Part shown: one piece after another, positions 14,396 through 21,319 of the stretch
Layout of the letters: each line of letters starts with the position of its first letter
How positions within the stretch are numbered: the first letter of the stretch is position 1
Virus record (IMG/VR): IMGVR_UViG_3300034101_002201
Span: 1 to 64,000 of that record
Direction: 5' to 3' (one strand)
Length of the DNA stretch: 64,000 bases
Source: a virus
Made by a program: the position numbers and the translations under genes
Notes under the pieces: model-generated
What the model saw: the letters and a program-made list of their open reading frames with translations, nothing else
Database searches by the model: none
What the model was told of the DNA's origin: nothing

Positions 14396-14832
14396 GTTTG
14401 CAGAATTTTAAATGGGATATAAGATTTTTAGACTTAGCCAAACTAGTCTCTGGTTGGTCTAAAGATCCATCTACAAAAATTGGTGCAGTTATAACAGATG
14501 AGGACAATCGCGTTGTATCTATTGGATATAATGGTTTTCCAAAAAAATTAAATGATGATGAGCGACTATGTGATCGTGAAACAAAGTATAAAATGATTAT
14601 TCACGGCGAGATGAATGCAATACTATTTGCAAATAGATCTCTTAATAATTGTATATTGTATACTTATCCTTTTATGCCGTGTCCAAGATGTACATCTATG
14701 GTAATACAGACTGGAATAAAACGAATAGTATCATATAAAAATACTAATGAGAGATGGGAAGAAGAATTCAAATTATCACTTTCATTGTTTAAAGAAGCAA
14801 ATATAGAATATATGGAATATAATCATGAATAA
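14392..14832 (+). CDS. dCMP deaminase
   Basis: Deaminates dCMP to dUMP, the ThyX substrate. 146 residues. Zinc site: His71 and Glu73 in HGEMNA, and Cys97/Cys100 in PCPRC. N-terminal DLAKLVSGWSKDPSTKIGAVITDED is the usual dCMP deaminase opening. Coupled to guaC through an ATGA overlap. Confidence 0.92.
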   Translation: MSLQNFKWDIRFLDLAKLVSGWSKDPSTKIGAVITDEDNRVVSIGYNGFPKKLNDDERLCDRETKYKMIIHGEMNAILFANRSLNNCILYTYPFMPCPRCTSMVIQTGIKRIVSYKNTNERWEEEFKLSLSLFKEANIEYMEYNHE

Positions 14833-15031
14833 TAGCCGCTCTCTAGCTGAAATATTAGATATAATAGAAGACTGTATGCATTCTAATAAGCTTGAATTTT
14901 TAGCTAAATTAATTCTAAAATTAGAGAGCGAATATATAGAGATAGCTAGAATTACAACAGATGATAATTATGATAGTAAATGGACTCACAAAGAGGTATT
15001 AGATTACATTACTTACGAAAGAACGCCATGA
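14825..15031 (+). CDS. Hypothetical protein
   Basis: 68 residues, helical and acidic, overlapping the deaminase by 8 bases. Contains ILDIIEDCMHSNKLEFLAKLILKLE. Not recognised. Confidence 0.5.
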   Translation: MNNSRSLAEILDIIEDCMHSNKLEFLAKLILKLESEYIEIARITTDDNYDSKWTHKEVLDYITYERTP

Positions 15032-15053
15032 TGTTTTTGGTTATTCATCTGGC

Positions 15054-15059
15054 TATAAT
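15054..15059 (+). promoter_or_regulatory. TATAAT -10 element
   Basis: GGCTATAATATATTAAAG lies 26 bases upstream of the next ATG. The whole leader resembles that at 46744-46790 before the second SSB gene. No standard -35. Confidence 0.45.
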
Positions 15060-15084
15060 ATATTAAAGAAAAGGAGAAAAATCT

Positions 15085-15267
15085 ATGTCAGTTATTGAGA
15101 TGGCAAAAGCACATGTTCAAAATGTCTTACAGAGAACAGAAGAGTTGGCGAAGCAACAAAAATTGCTTCAAAATGAAATAGACCAATTAAAGGTTTATGC
15201 AGATAAGTGTGTAAGTGAAATTCAAGCTTTTGAAAATGAAAATAGCAAAGAAGGAGAAAAAAGATGA
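15085..15267 (+). CDS. Small coiled-coil protein
   Basis: 60 residues; residues 10-50 are an uninterrupted Gln/Lys/Glu/Leu helix with heptad spacing. AAGGAG site upstream. Overlaps the next gene by 4 bases. Function unknown. Confidence 0.55.
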   Translation: MSVIEMAKAHVQNVLQRTEELAKQQKLLQNEIDQLKVYADKCVSEIQAFENENSKEGEKR

Positions 15268-15581
15268 AATATAGTGAATTCCTAAATAAAATTTCTAATA
15301 TAGCCAGTTCTTATCATTGGGATGTTAATGATAATAGACTTATAGCTACCATACAAAGCGGATACTATAAGGGACATACATTGAATCCAATTACTGCACT
15401 GGCTCATAAGTCGGGATTTGGATTTTTTCAAAATAATAGAGAAGATACAGAATTTGCAGCAAGGCTATTAGGTATTCCAAGATCTTTTGCACGAAATGTT
15501 TATAGTGCAACTCTTGCTACATACAATCGTGGCAATACACAGGTTTTACGAGGAAAAATTCGTTCAGCATTGGAGGTATGA
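15264..15581 (+). CDS. Hypothetical protein
   Basis: 105 residues, basic. Includes FLNKISNIASSYHWDVNDNRLIAT, LNPITALAHKSG and AARLLGIPRSFARNVYSATLATYNRG. The last part looks like an HTH-type helical segment. It is immediately upstream of the SSB gene, so a DNA-related role is possible but unproven. Confidence 0.55.
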   Translation: MKYSEFLNKISNIASSYHWDVNDNRLIATIQSGYYKGHTLNPITALAHKSGFGFFQNNREDTEFAARLLGIPRSFARNVYSATLATYNRGNTQVLRGKIRSALEV

Positions 15582-15585
15582 TAGT

Positions 15586-15918
15586 ATGAATATTAATACA
15601 TGGTTAGGGTGCGGCAGATTAACAAAGGATGCCGAAGTTAGTACAACTCAAAAAGGTACTTCAATGGCAAAGTTCCGTATGGCTGTTAATGACCGTCGTA
15701 ATGAAGATACCTTATTTCTAAATATTCTTTGCTTTGGCAAAATGGCCGAAGCACTTAAAGATCATTTGAAAAAGGGAAGACTAGTTGGCGTTCAAGGAAA
15801 GTTAAAGATTGATGATTATCAAGATAAGGATGGCAATCAAAAGAATTCTATCTGCGTCATGGCCGATGAAATTTCTTTAGGGCCGTCTGGAATTGTAGGG
15901 CAAGATTCTAAAGAGTGA
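15586..15918 (+). CDS. ssb: Single-stranded DNA-binding protein (first copy)
   Basis: 110 residues from ATG 15586 (GGAGG site). OB-fold hallmarks: MNINTWLGCGRLTKDAEVSTTQKGTSMAKFRMAVNDRR, LFLNILCFGKMAEALKDHLKKGRLVGVQGKLKIDDYQDKDGN (described by positions 3-92). The C-terminus ends in DSKE rather than the usual DDDIPF. Coats ssDNA at replication forks. A second, divergent SSB is at 46791. Confidence 0.92.
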   Translation: MNINTWLGCGRLTKDAEVSTTQKGTSMAKFRMAVNDRRNEDTLFLNILCFGKMAEALKDHLKKGRLVGVQGKLKIDDYQDKDGNQKNSICVMADEISLGPSGIVGQDSKE

Positions 15919-15943
15919 ATTCTGCCTCTAGTCTAAATGAGAG

Positions 15944-15980
15944 TGGCCCGCTAGCACACGCTACGGGCCATTTTTTTTAA
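15944..15980 (+). terminator. Intrinsic terminator
   Basis: TGGCCCG / CGGGCCA stem extended by TAGC/GCTA with one bulge, then TTTTTTTT. Terminates the ssb transcript just upstream of a new promoter. Confidence 0.9.
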
Positions 15981-15990
15981 TGTTTCGACC

Positions 15991-16018
15991 TTGACTATGA
16001 CGATAATTGTGGTATGAT
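15991..16018 (+). promoter_or_regulatory. Sigma70-type promoter
   Basis: TTGACT (15991-15996), 16-base spacer, TATGAT (16013-16018), located between the ssb terminator and the gene at 16036. Spacing matches the rIIA promoter exactly. Confidence 0.75.
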
Positions 16019-16035
16019 ACACGAAGAGGTTAATT

Positions 16036-16413
16036 ATGAATCCACAACCAGACCCCATTATCGGCAATATCATAGCATTACTGTTTGTTTTGACAACCAT
16101 ATTTTATGCTGTAAAGGCTATTTTTGAGAACCAAACTTTTCAATTAAGTGATAACTTTGTTATTGGATATATTGAAACAGACCCAATAATAATTAATGAA
16201 GTCCACAATGATCACGAAACTCACTCAGCAAAAACAAAACAGTCTATAGATTGGCAAAGTCAGCAATTATATACAGATTGTATAAATGCTTTAGTAGCAC
16301 TTGGAATGAAAAAAAAGGATGCAAAGAACAAAACGATACTTGTATTTTCAACATCGAATCCGCAACCAAAAACTATACAAGAATTTTTGATGATAGCATT
16401 AAAATTACCATGA
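16036..16413 (+). CDS. Membrane-anchored protein with RuvA C-terminal-like domain
   Basis: 125 residues. Residues 8-29 form one membrane segment, a variable linker follows, and residues 80-120 (DCINALVALGMKKKDAKNKTILV...TIQEFLMIAL) resemble the RuvA domain III three-helix bundle, which in RuvA contacts RuvB. An N-terminal membrane anchor on such a domain is unusual. Resolving, recruiting or regulatory roles are all possible. First gene of a transcript from the promoter at 15991. Confidence 0.55.
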   Translation: MNPQPDPIIGNIIALLFVLTTIFYAVKAIFENQTFQLSDNFVIGYIETDPIIINEVHNDHETHSAKTKQSIDWQSQQLYTDCINALVALGMKKKDAKNKTILVFSTSNPQPKTIQEFLMIALKLP

Positions 16414-16817
16414 ATATAATAGATCAATCTTTAGAGATAGCATTAAGTTTATTGCCACAAGCAAAAGAAGACAGACAAACCAAAAATAAATTTTTCCATT
16501 TTGCTTTTGGTTATAAGCGTAATAAACTATTAGCTATTGGTCAAAATAATCCAGAAAAAACCCACACTAAAGCTTTAATGCTTGCAAAAAGATTCAATAC
16601 TAATCTTGAACATCCTCATTTTCATGCAGAAACAGACTTGATATCTAGATTGTGGGGAAAGCATTATATAGACAGTAGTTTAAAAATGGTTATACTGCGA
16701 TTGAATAAACGCGGTGAACTAAGGTTTAGTAAGCCATGTAAGAGATGTAATATGATCATTCAGTCTCTTGGTATAAATAAAATCTGGTGGAGTATAGACA
16801 ATGGATTCAATGAATAA
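16410..16817 (+). CDS. Cytidine/deoxycytidylate deaminase-fold protein
   Basis: 135 residues from ATG 16410 (ATGA overlap). Zinc-site motifs of the cytidine deaminase superfamily: His72-Ala73-Glu74 in FHAETDL and Cys110/Cys113 in PCKRC, with a following GINKIWWS strand. It is diverged from the dCMP deaminase at 14392, so the substrate could be a free nucleotide or a nucleic acid. Neighbouring gene is a deoxyribosyltransferase-like protein, which favours nucleotide metabolism. Confidence 0.75.
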   Translation: MNIIDQSLEIALSLLPQAKEDRQTKNKFFHFAFGYKRNKLLAIGQNNPEKTHTKALMLAKRFNTNLEHPHFHAETDLISRLWGKHYIDSSLKMVILRLNKRGELRFSKPCKRCNMIIQSLGINKIWWSIDNGFNE

Positions 16818-17349
16818 CTTAAAAGGCATGAGAACATATCTGGTTGGTGCTATGGATAGAATCCCAGACGGTGGAGTTACTTGGAGAAGACGTATAACTG
16901 GGATTTTAGAAAAAATGGGAATAATTGTTATTGATCCATGCGACAAGCCAATCTCTGGTGTAGTAGAGAATGAAGAAACTCGACACTGGATAGAATATTA
17001 CAAAGAAACAGAACAATATGATAAAATAAAAGAAAAATTTGCAATCATACGAAGTGCAGATTTAAGGTGCGTCGATGTTTCCGATTTTATAATTGCTCAC
17101 ATAGATTTGAACATACATGCTTGCGGAACCTATGAAGAAATAGTTACTGCGAACAGGCAAAAAAAGCCCGTTCTAGTATGGTGTGAGCAAGGTAAAAAAC
17201 AAGCACCAAATTGGTTATTCTTCATGTTGCCACATGAGCATATTTTTAACTCTCTTGGTGATATAATAAAATATTTAGATTACGTTAATTCAGAAACAGA
17301 AACTACAAAATTAAAAAGATGGGTCTTCTTCAAATATAATAAGGTGTAA
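16801..17349 (+). CDS. Nucleoside 2-deoxyribosyltransferase-like protein
   Basis: 182 residues. MRTYLVGAMDR at residues 10-20 is the typical N-terminal strand-loop; DVSDFIIAHID and CGTYEEIVTANRQKKPVLVW follow, with the Glu of GTYEE at the place of the family's catalytic glutamate. These enzymes cleave or exchange bases on deoxynucleosides or related nucleotides. Overlaps the deaminase by 17 bases, suggesting a linked pathway. Exact substrate not deducible. Confidence 0.75.
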   Translation: MDSMNNLKGMRTYLVGAMDRIPDGGVTWRRRITGILEKMGIIVIDPCDKPISGVVENEETRHWIEYYKETEQYDKIKEKFAIIRSADLRCVDVSDFIIAHIDLNIHACGTYEEIVTANRQKKPVLVWCEQGKKQAPNWLFFMLPHEHIFNSLGDIIKYLDYVNSETETTKLKRWVFFKYNKV

Positions 17350-17350
17350 A

Positions 17351-18418
17351 ATGAATATTAATATAAATGCTCCAATAAATCAACTTGGATATGGTATAAC
17401 TGGACTTAATATAGTAAAAACATTGAATGAACAATGTAACTTGTCTCTGTTTGTAATTGGACAACCACAGGTAACAAACAAAGAAGATGCCGATATTATT
17501 TCTAAATGCATAAAAAATTCTCATTTTTTTGATGTGAAAGCACCATGCATAAAGATATGGCATCAGCACGATATGGCACAGTTTATAGGAAAAGGTAAAA
17601 GAATTGGTTTTCCAATATTTGAATTAGATCAATTTAGCGATTTAGAAAAACATCATCTTAAATCTTTAGACGAAATTTTTGTATGTTCAGAGTGGGCAAA
17701 AAAAATTGTGATTAATAATATTGACTTTTCAAAGAATAACATACATGTAATACCACTAGGTGTTGATACATCAATATTTAAGGACGGGGCGATAGAATCA
17801 AATACCCCTACGAGATTTTTTAATTGTGGAAAATGGGAGCTAAGAAAGGGGCATGATATTATAGTAGATATATTTAACAAAGCTTTTGATCAAGATGATA
17901 ATGTAGAATTGTTCATGATGTGCGACAACCCCTTTTATACAGAAGAAGAACAAAAAGAATGGATGGATCTATATAAAAATTCAAAATTAGGATCTAAAAT
18001 TCATATAATTCCTAGACAAAACACTCAACAAGAAGTGTATAATATTATGAATAAAATGCATTGCGGTATTTTTATGTCTAGGGCGGAAGGGTGGAATTTA
18101 GAATTATTAGAGATGATGGCTTGTGGAAAAATGGTAATAACTACTAATTATTCAGCCCACACAGAGTTCTGCAATGACACTAACTCTCTTTTGGTGCCAA
18201 TAAATGACACAGAAGTTGCCTATGATGGCAAATGGTTTCATGGACAAGGCAAATGGGCAAAAATAGACAATGACGCAAAAGACTGCGCTATCCAGCACAT
18301 GCGAGTTGTTCACAAATTGAATAAAGATAATGCATCCTTGACAAATTATGCCGGAATAGAAACCGCTAAAGAATTTAGTTGGAAAAATTCTGGAAGGAAG
18401 ATGTTAAATGTTATTTGA
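17351..18418 (+). CDS. Glycosyltransferase, GT4-like
   Basis: 355 residues. Two Rossmann-like halves: an N-terminal acceptor half with LGYGITGLNIVKTL, and a C-terminal donor half with FNCGKWELRKGHDIIVDIF and the E-x7-E motif AEGWNLELLEMMACGK. Transfers a sugar from an activated donor. Separate from the main sugar island at 47-57 kb. SD AAGGTG. Confidence 0.88.
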   Translation: MNININAPINQLGYGITGLNIVKTLNEQCNLSLFVIGQPQVTNKEDADIISKCIKNSHFFDVKAPCIKIWHQHDMAQFIGKGKRIGFPIFELDQFSDLEKHHLKSLDEIFVCSEWAKKIVINNIDFSKNNIHVIPLGVDTSIFKDGAIESNTPTRFFNCGKWELRKGHDIIVDIFNKAFDQDDNVELFMMCDNPFYTEEEQKEWMDLYKNSKLGSKIHIIPRQNTQQEVYNIMNKMHCGIFMSRAEGWNLELLEMMACGKMVITTNYSAHTEFCNDTNSLLVPINDTEVAYDGKWFHGQGKWAKIDNDAKDCAIQHMRVVHKLNKDNASLTNYAGIETAKEFSWKNSGRKMLNVI

Positions 18419-18770
18419 TTTTTTTAAAAAGAAAGTAGATAATGAATTAGATAATAATATAATAGCAAAAATTAGTTATATTATTACATCAAATTCTGAT
18501 TCTCCCATAGTAGATGTTGAGCTAGAATCTTACGATAACAATTCTATAAAAGCTCTGTGTAGCATAGTAGACATATTATCAAATGATAAATGCATTACAG
18601 ATACTTGCGAAATAATACAATCAGCCATGATAGAAGATGGCAATTCAGATAATGTAGTTAAATTTTTTAGCTATTTAGATATAAAAACAAAGAATAAGTT
18701 AATAAATATCAAAAAATATGCAGATCTTGATGAACCATGCATCAAGCCATCGGACGCATTTATTAAATAG
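18408..18770 (+). CDS. Hypothetical protein
   Basis: 120 residues, start MLFDFFKKKVDNELDNN, overlapping the glycosyltransferase by 11 bases. Acidic with repeated Asp/Asn/Ser; contains ALCSIVDILSNDKCITDTCEIIQSAM. I cannot place it in a family. Confidence 0.55.
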   Translation: MLFDFFKKKVDNELDNNIIAKISYIITSNSDSPIVDVELESYDNNSIKALCSIVDILSNDKCITDTCEIIQSAMIEDGNSDNVVKFFSYLDIKTKNKLINIKKYADLDEPCIKPSDAFIK

Positions 18771-18780
18771 GAGACATAAA

Positions 18781-19251
18781 ATGTCGAAAATAATAAAAAA
18801 GATAGGATGGCAAAAATACGAAGATTACATTGAGAAACAATTGTCATGCCCAATGTTGCAAAACATTTTGCAAAATATGATTCCAAGTGAAGATGAAGAA
18901 ATATTAGAAGAGGACATTGATGAAGATGATGAATCATATGAAGAAGATAATGAATCATCTAAAAAAAATCCACTATCTTTACTATTTCAAAAAATGTTGC
19001 CATTAACACCACAGGTGATAGACGATGTATCTATGCTTGCAAATTTTGATTGCTGGATGGGGCATACAAATTTTGACATTACCCCAAGAATAAAAGAACA
19101 GTTGAATACAATTCCCGGAATCGAAATATTGAAAATTTTTAGCAGATATAGATTTTTTGTTGGAATTGGTCAGATGTTTGACTTTCAAAATGTACGACAC
19201 GATATTGAAAAAGAATTAATAAAAGGAGAAATTGATGATAGAATTGAATAA
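18781..19251 (+). CDS. Hypothetical protein with acidic linker
   Basis: 156 residues from ATG 18781 (AGGAG site). N-terminal helix pair, then an Asp/Glu-rich linker (residues 38-60), then an alpha/beta C-terminal half (FDCWMGHTNFDITPRIKEQLNTIPGIEIL...RYRFFVGIG). The C-terminal layout is known to me from uncharacterised phage proteins. Overlaps the sigma-like gene by 17 bases. Confidence 0.6.
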   Translation: MSKIIKKIGWQKYEDYIEKQLSCPMLQNILQNMIPSEDEEILEEDIDEDDESYEEDNESSKKNPLSLLFQKMLPLTPQVIDDVSMLANFDCWMGHTNFDITPRIKEQLNTIPGIEILKIFSRYRFFVGIGQMFDFQNVRHDIEKELIKGEIDDRIE

Positions 19252-19714
19252 TCTAAACGATAAAATTAATGAGGCTCTAAAAGATGAGAACATATTAAAG
19301 ATTATGAACAAAGCATCTAAAAGATTTAAAAATCAGTTGGATTCTGAAATAATCAAAACTTGTCAACTAAATGCCCTATGGAAGACTTTTGTAAATCATG
19401 ATCCATCGAAGGGTGCAAAGTTTACAACTTATCTATATAAAGGAGTTTTCATAGAATGCATGAAAGAAATAAAGTTTTCCAATAAAAATAAATCTTATGG
19501 TAAATTACATAGTAATATATCATCAAAATCTGATTGTTTCTTTAATATAGATTTAATGGATGAATTCAAAAATCAAGAAGATATTGATTTGATACAAGAT
19601 AGAATCAGCAATCTAACAATAGCTGAAATATCGAAAAAACGCGGCAAAAATAGGGAAAGTGTAAGAAGAAAAATACACAAATTAGCGGATAGTATAAAAG
19701 ACAAATTCTGCTAA
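19235..19714 (+). CDS. Small sigma70-family-like factor
   Basis: 159 residues from ATG 19235 (AAGGAG, 7-base spacing); a TTG two codons upstream is less likely. Residues 35-85 resemble sigma region 2 (LNALWKTFVNHDPSKGAKFTTYLYKGVFIECMKEI, i.e. the FDPSKGxKFxTY pattern). The C-terminal 40 residues look like region 4 HTH (LTIAEISKKRGKNRESVRRKI). Regions 1 and 3 are lacking, as in small phage late sigma factors such as T4 gp55. It is placed directly before a structural gene led by a late-promoter-like motif. Confidence 0.7.
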   Translation: MIELNNLNDKINEALKDENILKIMNKASKRFKNQLDSEIIKTCQLNALWKTFVNHDPSKGAKFTTYLYKGVFIECMKEIKFSNKNKSYGKLHSNISSKSDCFFNIDLMDEFKNQEDIDLIQDRISNLTIAEISKKRGKNRESVRRKIHKLADSIKDKFC

Positions 19715-19716
19715 AT

Positions 19717-19726
19717 GTGTATATAA
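19717..19726 (+). promoter_or_regulatory. Late-promoter-like motif GTGTATATAA
   Basis: Perfect match to the best consensus, 72 bases upstream of the start of the abundant-looking structural protein gene at 19798 and just after the sigma-like gene. An AAGGAG site precedes the ATG. Confidence 0.5.
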
Positions 19727-19797
19727 GTTTAGGAATTGGACTTTAAAGGATGTGGATATATTTTGCAATCTTAATTTAACTACTAAAGGAGAATAAT

Positions 19798-20418
19798 ATG
19801 GCATCCACATCAGCAAAACAAGCCGGTGGAAGTTCTAATAACGATGGCGGTACAGTACTTCAAGGCGGTGATGTTACTGAAAATCTAACCGATTTATCAC
19901 TTATATCCAATTCAGAAGACAAACCAACCTATGGTTCTGTAGTTGTTCAAGATACCCAATCTTCTCCAGCTACATACAGTGATCCTCATGGTGTAACCAA
20001 AGCAAAGAGTGCTGGAACATTCGCCTACACTCCACCTGCTGGTAGTGACTTTTTATTAATGGCCGCTGGCGATACAAATGCTGGAAAAATAAATGGTACA
20101 GCTTCAACGCTGTTATCAATTCCCGGCGGTGTTGCTGGTGCTGTTATCAATAAAAATCTAAAGACTACTCAGGCTGGTACATATGCTACTAGAGCATTCA
20201 ATGTTCTTGCTACTCCATCTAGCGGTAATTTCCCCGGCCTAACCAGAGGTACTGGTGCTGGCACAGAAGTTACATACCGTGCAACAAGCGGTAATTATCC
20301 AGCCATAGACGATGCTGCTACAACAAGCAGAGCAGTTCCCGGTGAATTAACCTATAGATTTGGATCACCATTACCAACACGCAATGTTGCCTACAAGGCT
20401 AAAGATAGTAACGAATAA
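19798..20418 (+). CDS. Probable virion structural protein
   Basis: 206 residues, Gly/Ser/Thr/Ala-rich with few charges and no Cys: MASTSAKQAGGSSNNDGG at the start, then beta-like repeats with FAYTPPAGSDF, GVAGAVINKNL, YRATSGNYPAIDD. Own late motif, strong SD and terminator point to high late expression, as for a head or tail decoration protein. Family not recognised. Confidence 0.65.
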   Translation: MASTSAKQAGGSSNNDGGTVLQGGDVTENLTDLSLISNSEDKPTYGSVVVQDTQSSPATYSDPHGVTKAKSAGTFAYTPPAGSDFLLMAAGDTNAGKINGTASTLLSIPGGVAGAVINKNLKTTQAGTYATRAFNVLATPSSGNFPGLTRGTGAGTEVTYRATSGNYPAIDDAATTSRAVPGELTYRFGSPLPTRNVAYKAKDSNE

Positions 20419-20436
20419 TTATTGTCATTCGTTTTT
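20411..20436 (+). terminator. Probable terminator
   Basis: ACGAAT (20411-20416) pairs with ATTCGT (20426-20431), followed by TTTTAT. A second hairpin, AAGTGCCTT/AAGGCACTT at 20443-20472, follows it. Together they likely terminate or attenuate transcription from the structural gene. Confidence 0.5.
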
Positions 20437-20500
20437 ATGGATAAGTGCCTTTTGAGAAATCTTAAGGCACTTTACCACTTCTTTAAAATTAGAGGTAACA

Positions 20501-21094
20501 ATGCTAGATATAAAAGATCCACAAAATATACCATTATTATGCAGCATTCTTGGTGCATTAGGAACTTTTTTTAGTCTGGCTTGGGTAAAGTTAATAAAGC
20601 CAACTCTAAGGTTTGTCAAAGGTCAGGAAGAAATAACAAAATCAATAGAGACTATTAGAAAAGAACTAACAACAAATGGTGGTAATAGTCTAAAAGACAC
20701 AGTAATAGATTTGCGTTCTACTATTAACAGAATGGAAAAACGTCAAAAAATAATAGAACAGCGAACCAAAGCTGCATTACATTACAATGATGTTGCACTA
20801 TTTGAAATAGATGATAGTGGAAGACTAACATGGACTAACAACAATTTTTATGAATTAACACAAGACATAGTTAGCAGTGTAGAAGGCTATGATTGGTTAA
20901 ATTATATACAAGAAGATCAAAGAGAAGAACTATTTGATGAACTAAAATCCTGTTTAGAGATGAACAGAAAATTAGCCAAAACAGTACAAACAGTAGATGG
21001 AAAAATGGTAAAATTAATCGGATTTCCATATAGGATAAACGAAAAAGAACATGGAGGATTTTTAGTCAGTATTTCAACACTCAAGGAGATATAA
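20501..21094 (+). CDS. Membrane-anchored PAS-domain protein
   Basis: 197 residues. Residues 9-28 are a single membrane segment, residues 40-95 a coiled coil (SIETIRKEL...STINRMEKRQKII), and residues 100-197 fit a PAS fold (VALFEIDDSGRLTWTNNNFYELT...YDWLNYIQEDQREELFDEL...GFLVSIS). PAS domains sense small ligands, redox or membrane state, usually upstream of an effector; none is attached here. It sits directly upstream of a holin-like gene, so it may sense state or timing for lysis. That link is inference. Confidence 0.75.
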   Translation: MLDIKDPQNIPLLCSILGALGTFFSLAWVKLIKPTLRFVKGQEEITKSIETIRKELTTNGGNSLKDTVIDLRSTINRMEKRQKIIEQRTKAALHYNDVALFEIDDSGRLTWTNNNFYELTQDIVSSVEGYDWLNYIQEDQREELFDELKSCLEMNRKLAKTVQTVDGKMVKLIGFPYRINEKEHGGFLVSISTLKEI

Positions 21095-21096
21095 CA

Positions 21097-21318
21097 ATGT
21101 CAGAAGTAAAATATGGTTCTGGTCCCTTTTCTTTAAATAGCACCGATTTAATCTCAGTTGGTAAAAATGCTCTATTGGTAGGTTTAGCAGCAGTTTTAAC
21201 ATACATTGGTGAAAACTTAGCCAAGGTTGATCTTGGCAACATGTCAGCACTAATTGTTCCAGTGGTAGCGGTTGTAATTAATACCGTTGTCAAATGGGCA
21301 AAGGATAACTCAAAGTAA
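21097..21318 (+). CDS. Holin-like small membrane protein
   Basis: 73 residues with two hydrophobic segments (about 24-43 and 50-66) separated by a short NLAKVDLGN turn, and a basic C-terminus VVKWAKDNSK, the layout of class II holins. Neighbours on either side are a PAS membrane protein and a cysteine protease. Holin function is inferred from topology and context only. Confidence 0.55.
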   Translation: MSEVKYGSGPFSLNSTDLISVGKNALLVGLAAVLTYIGENLAKVDLGNMSALIVPVVAVVINTVVKWAKDNSK

Positions 21319-21319
21319 T

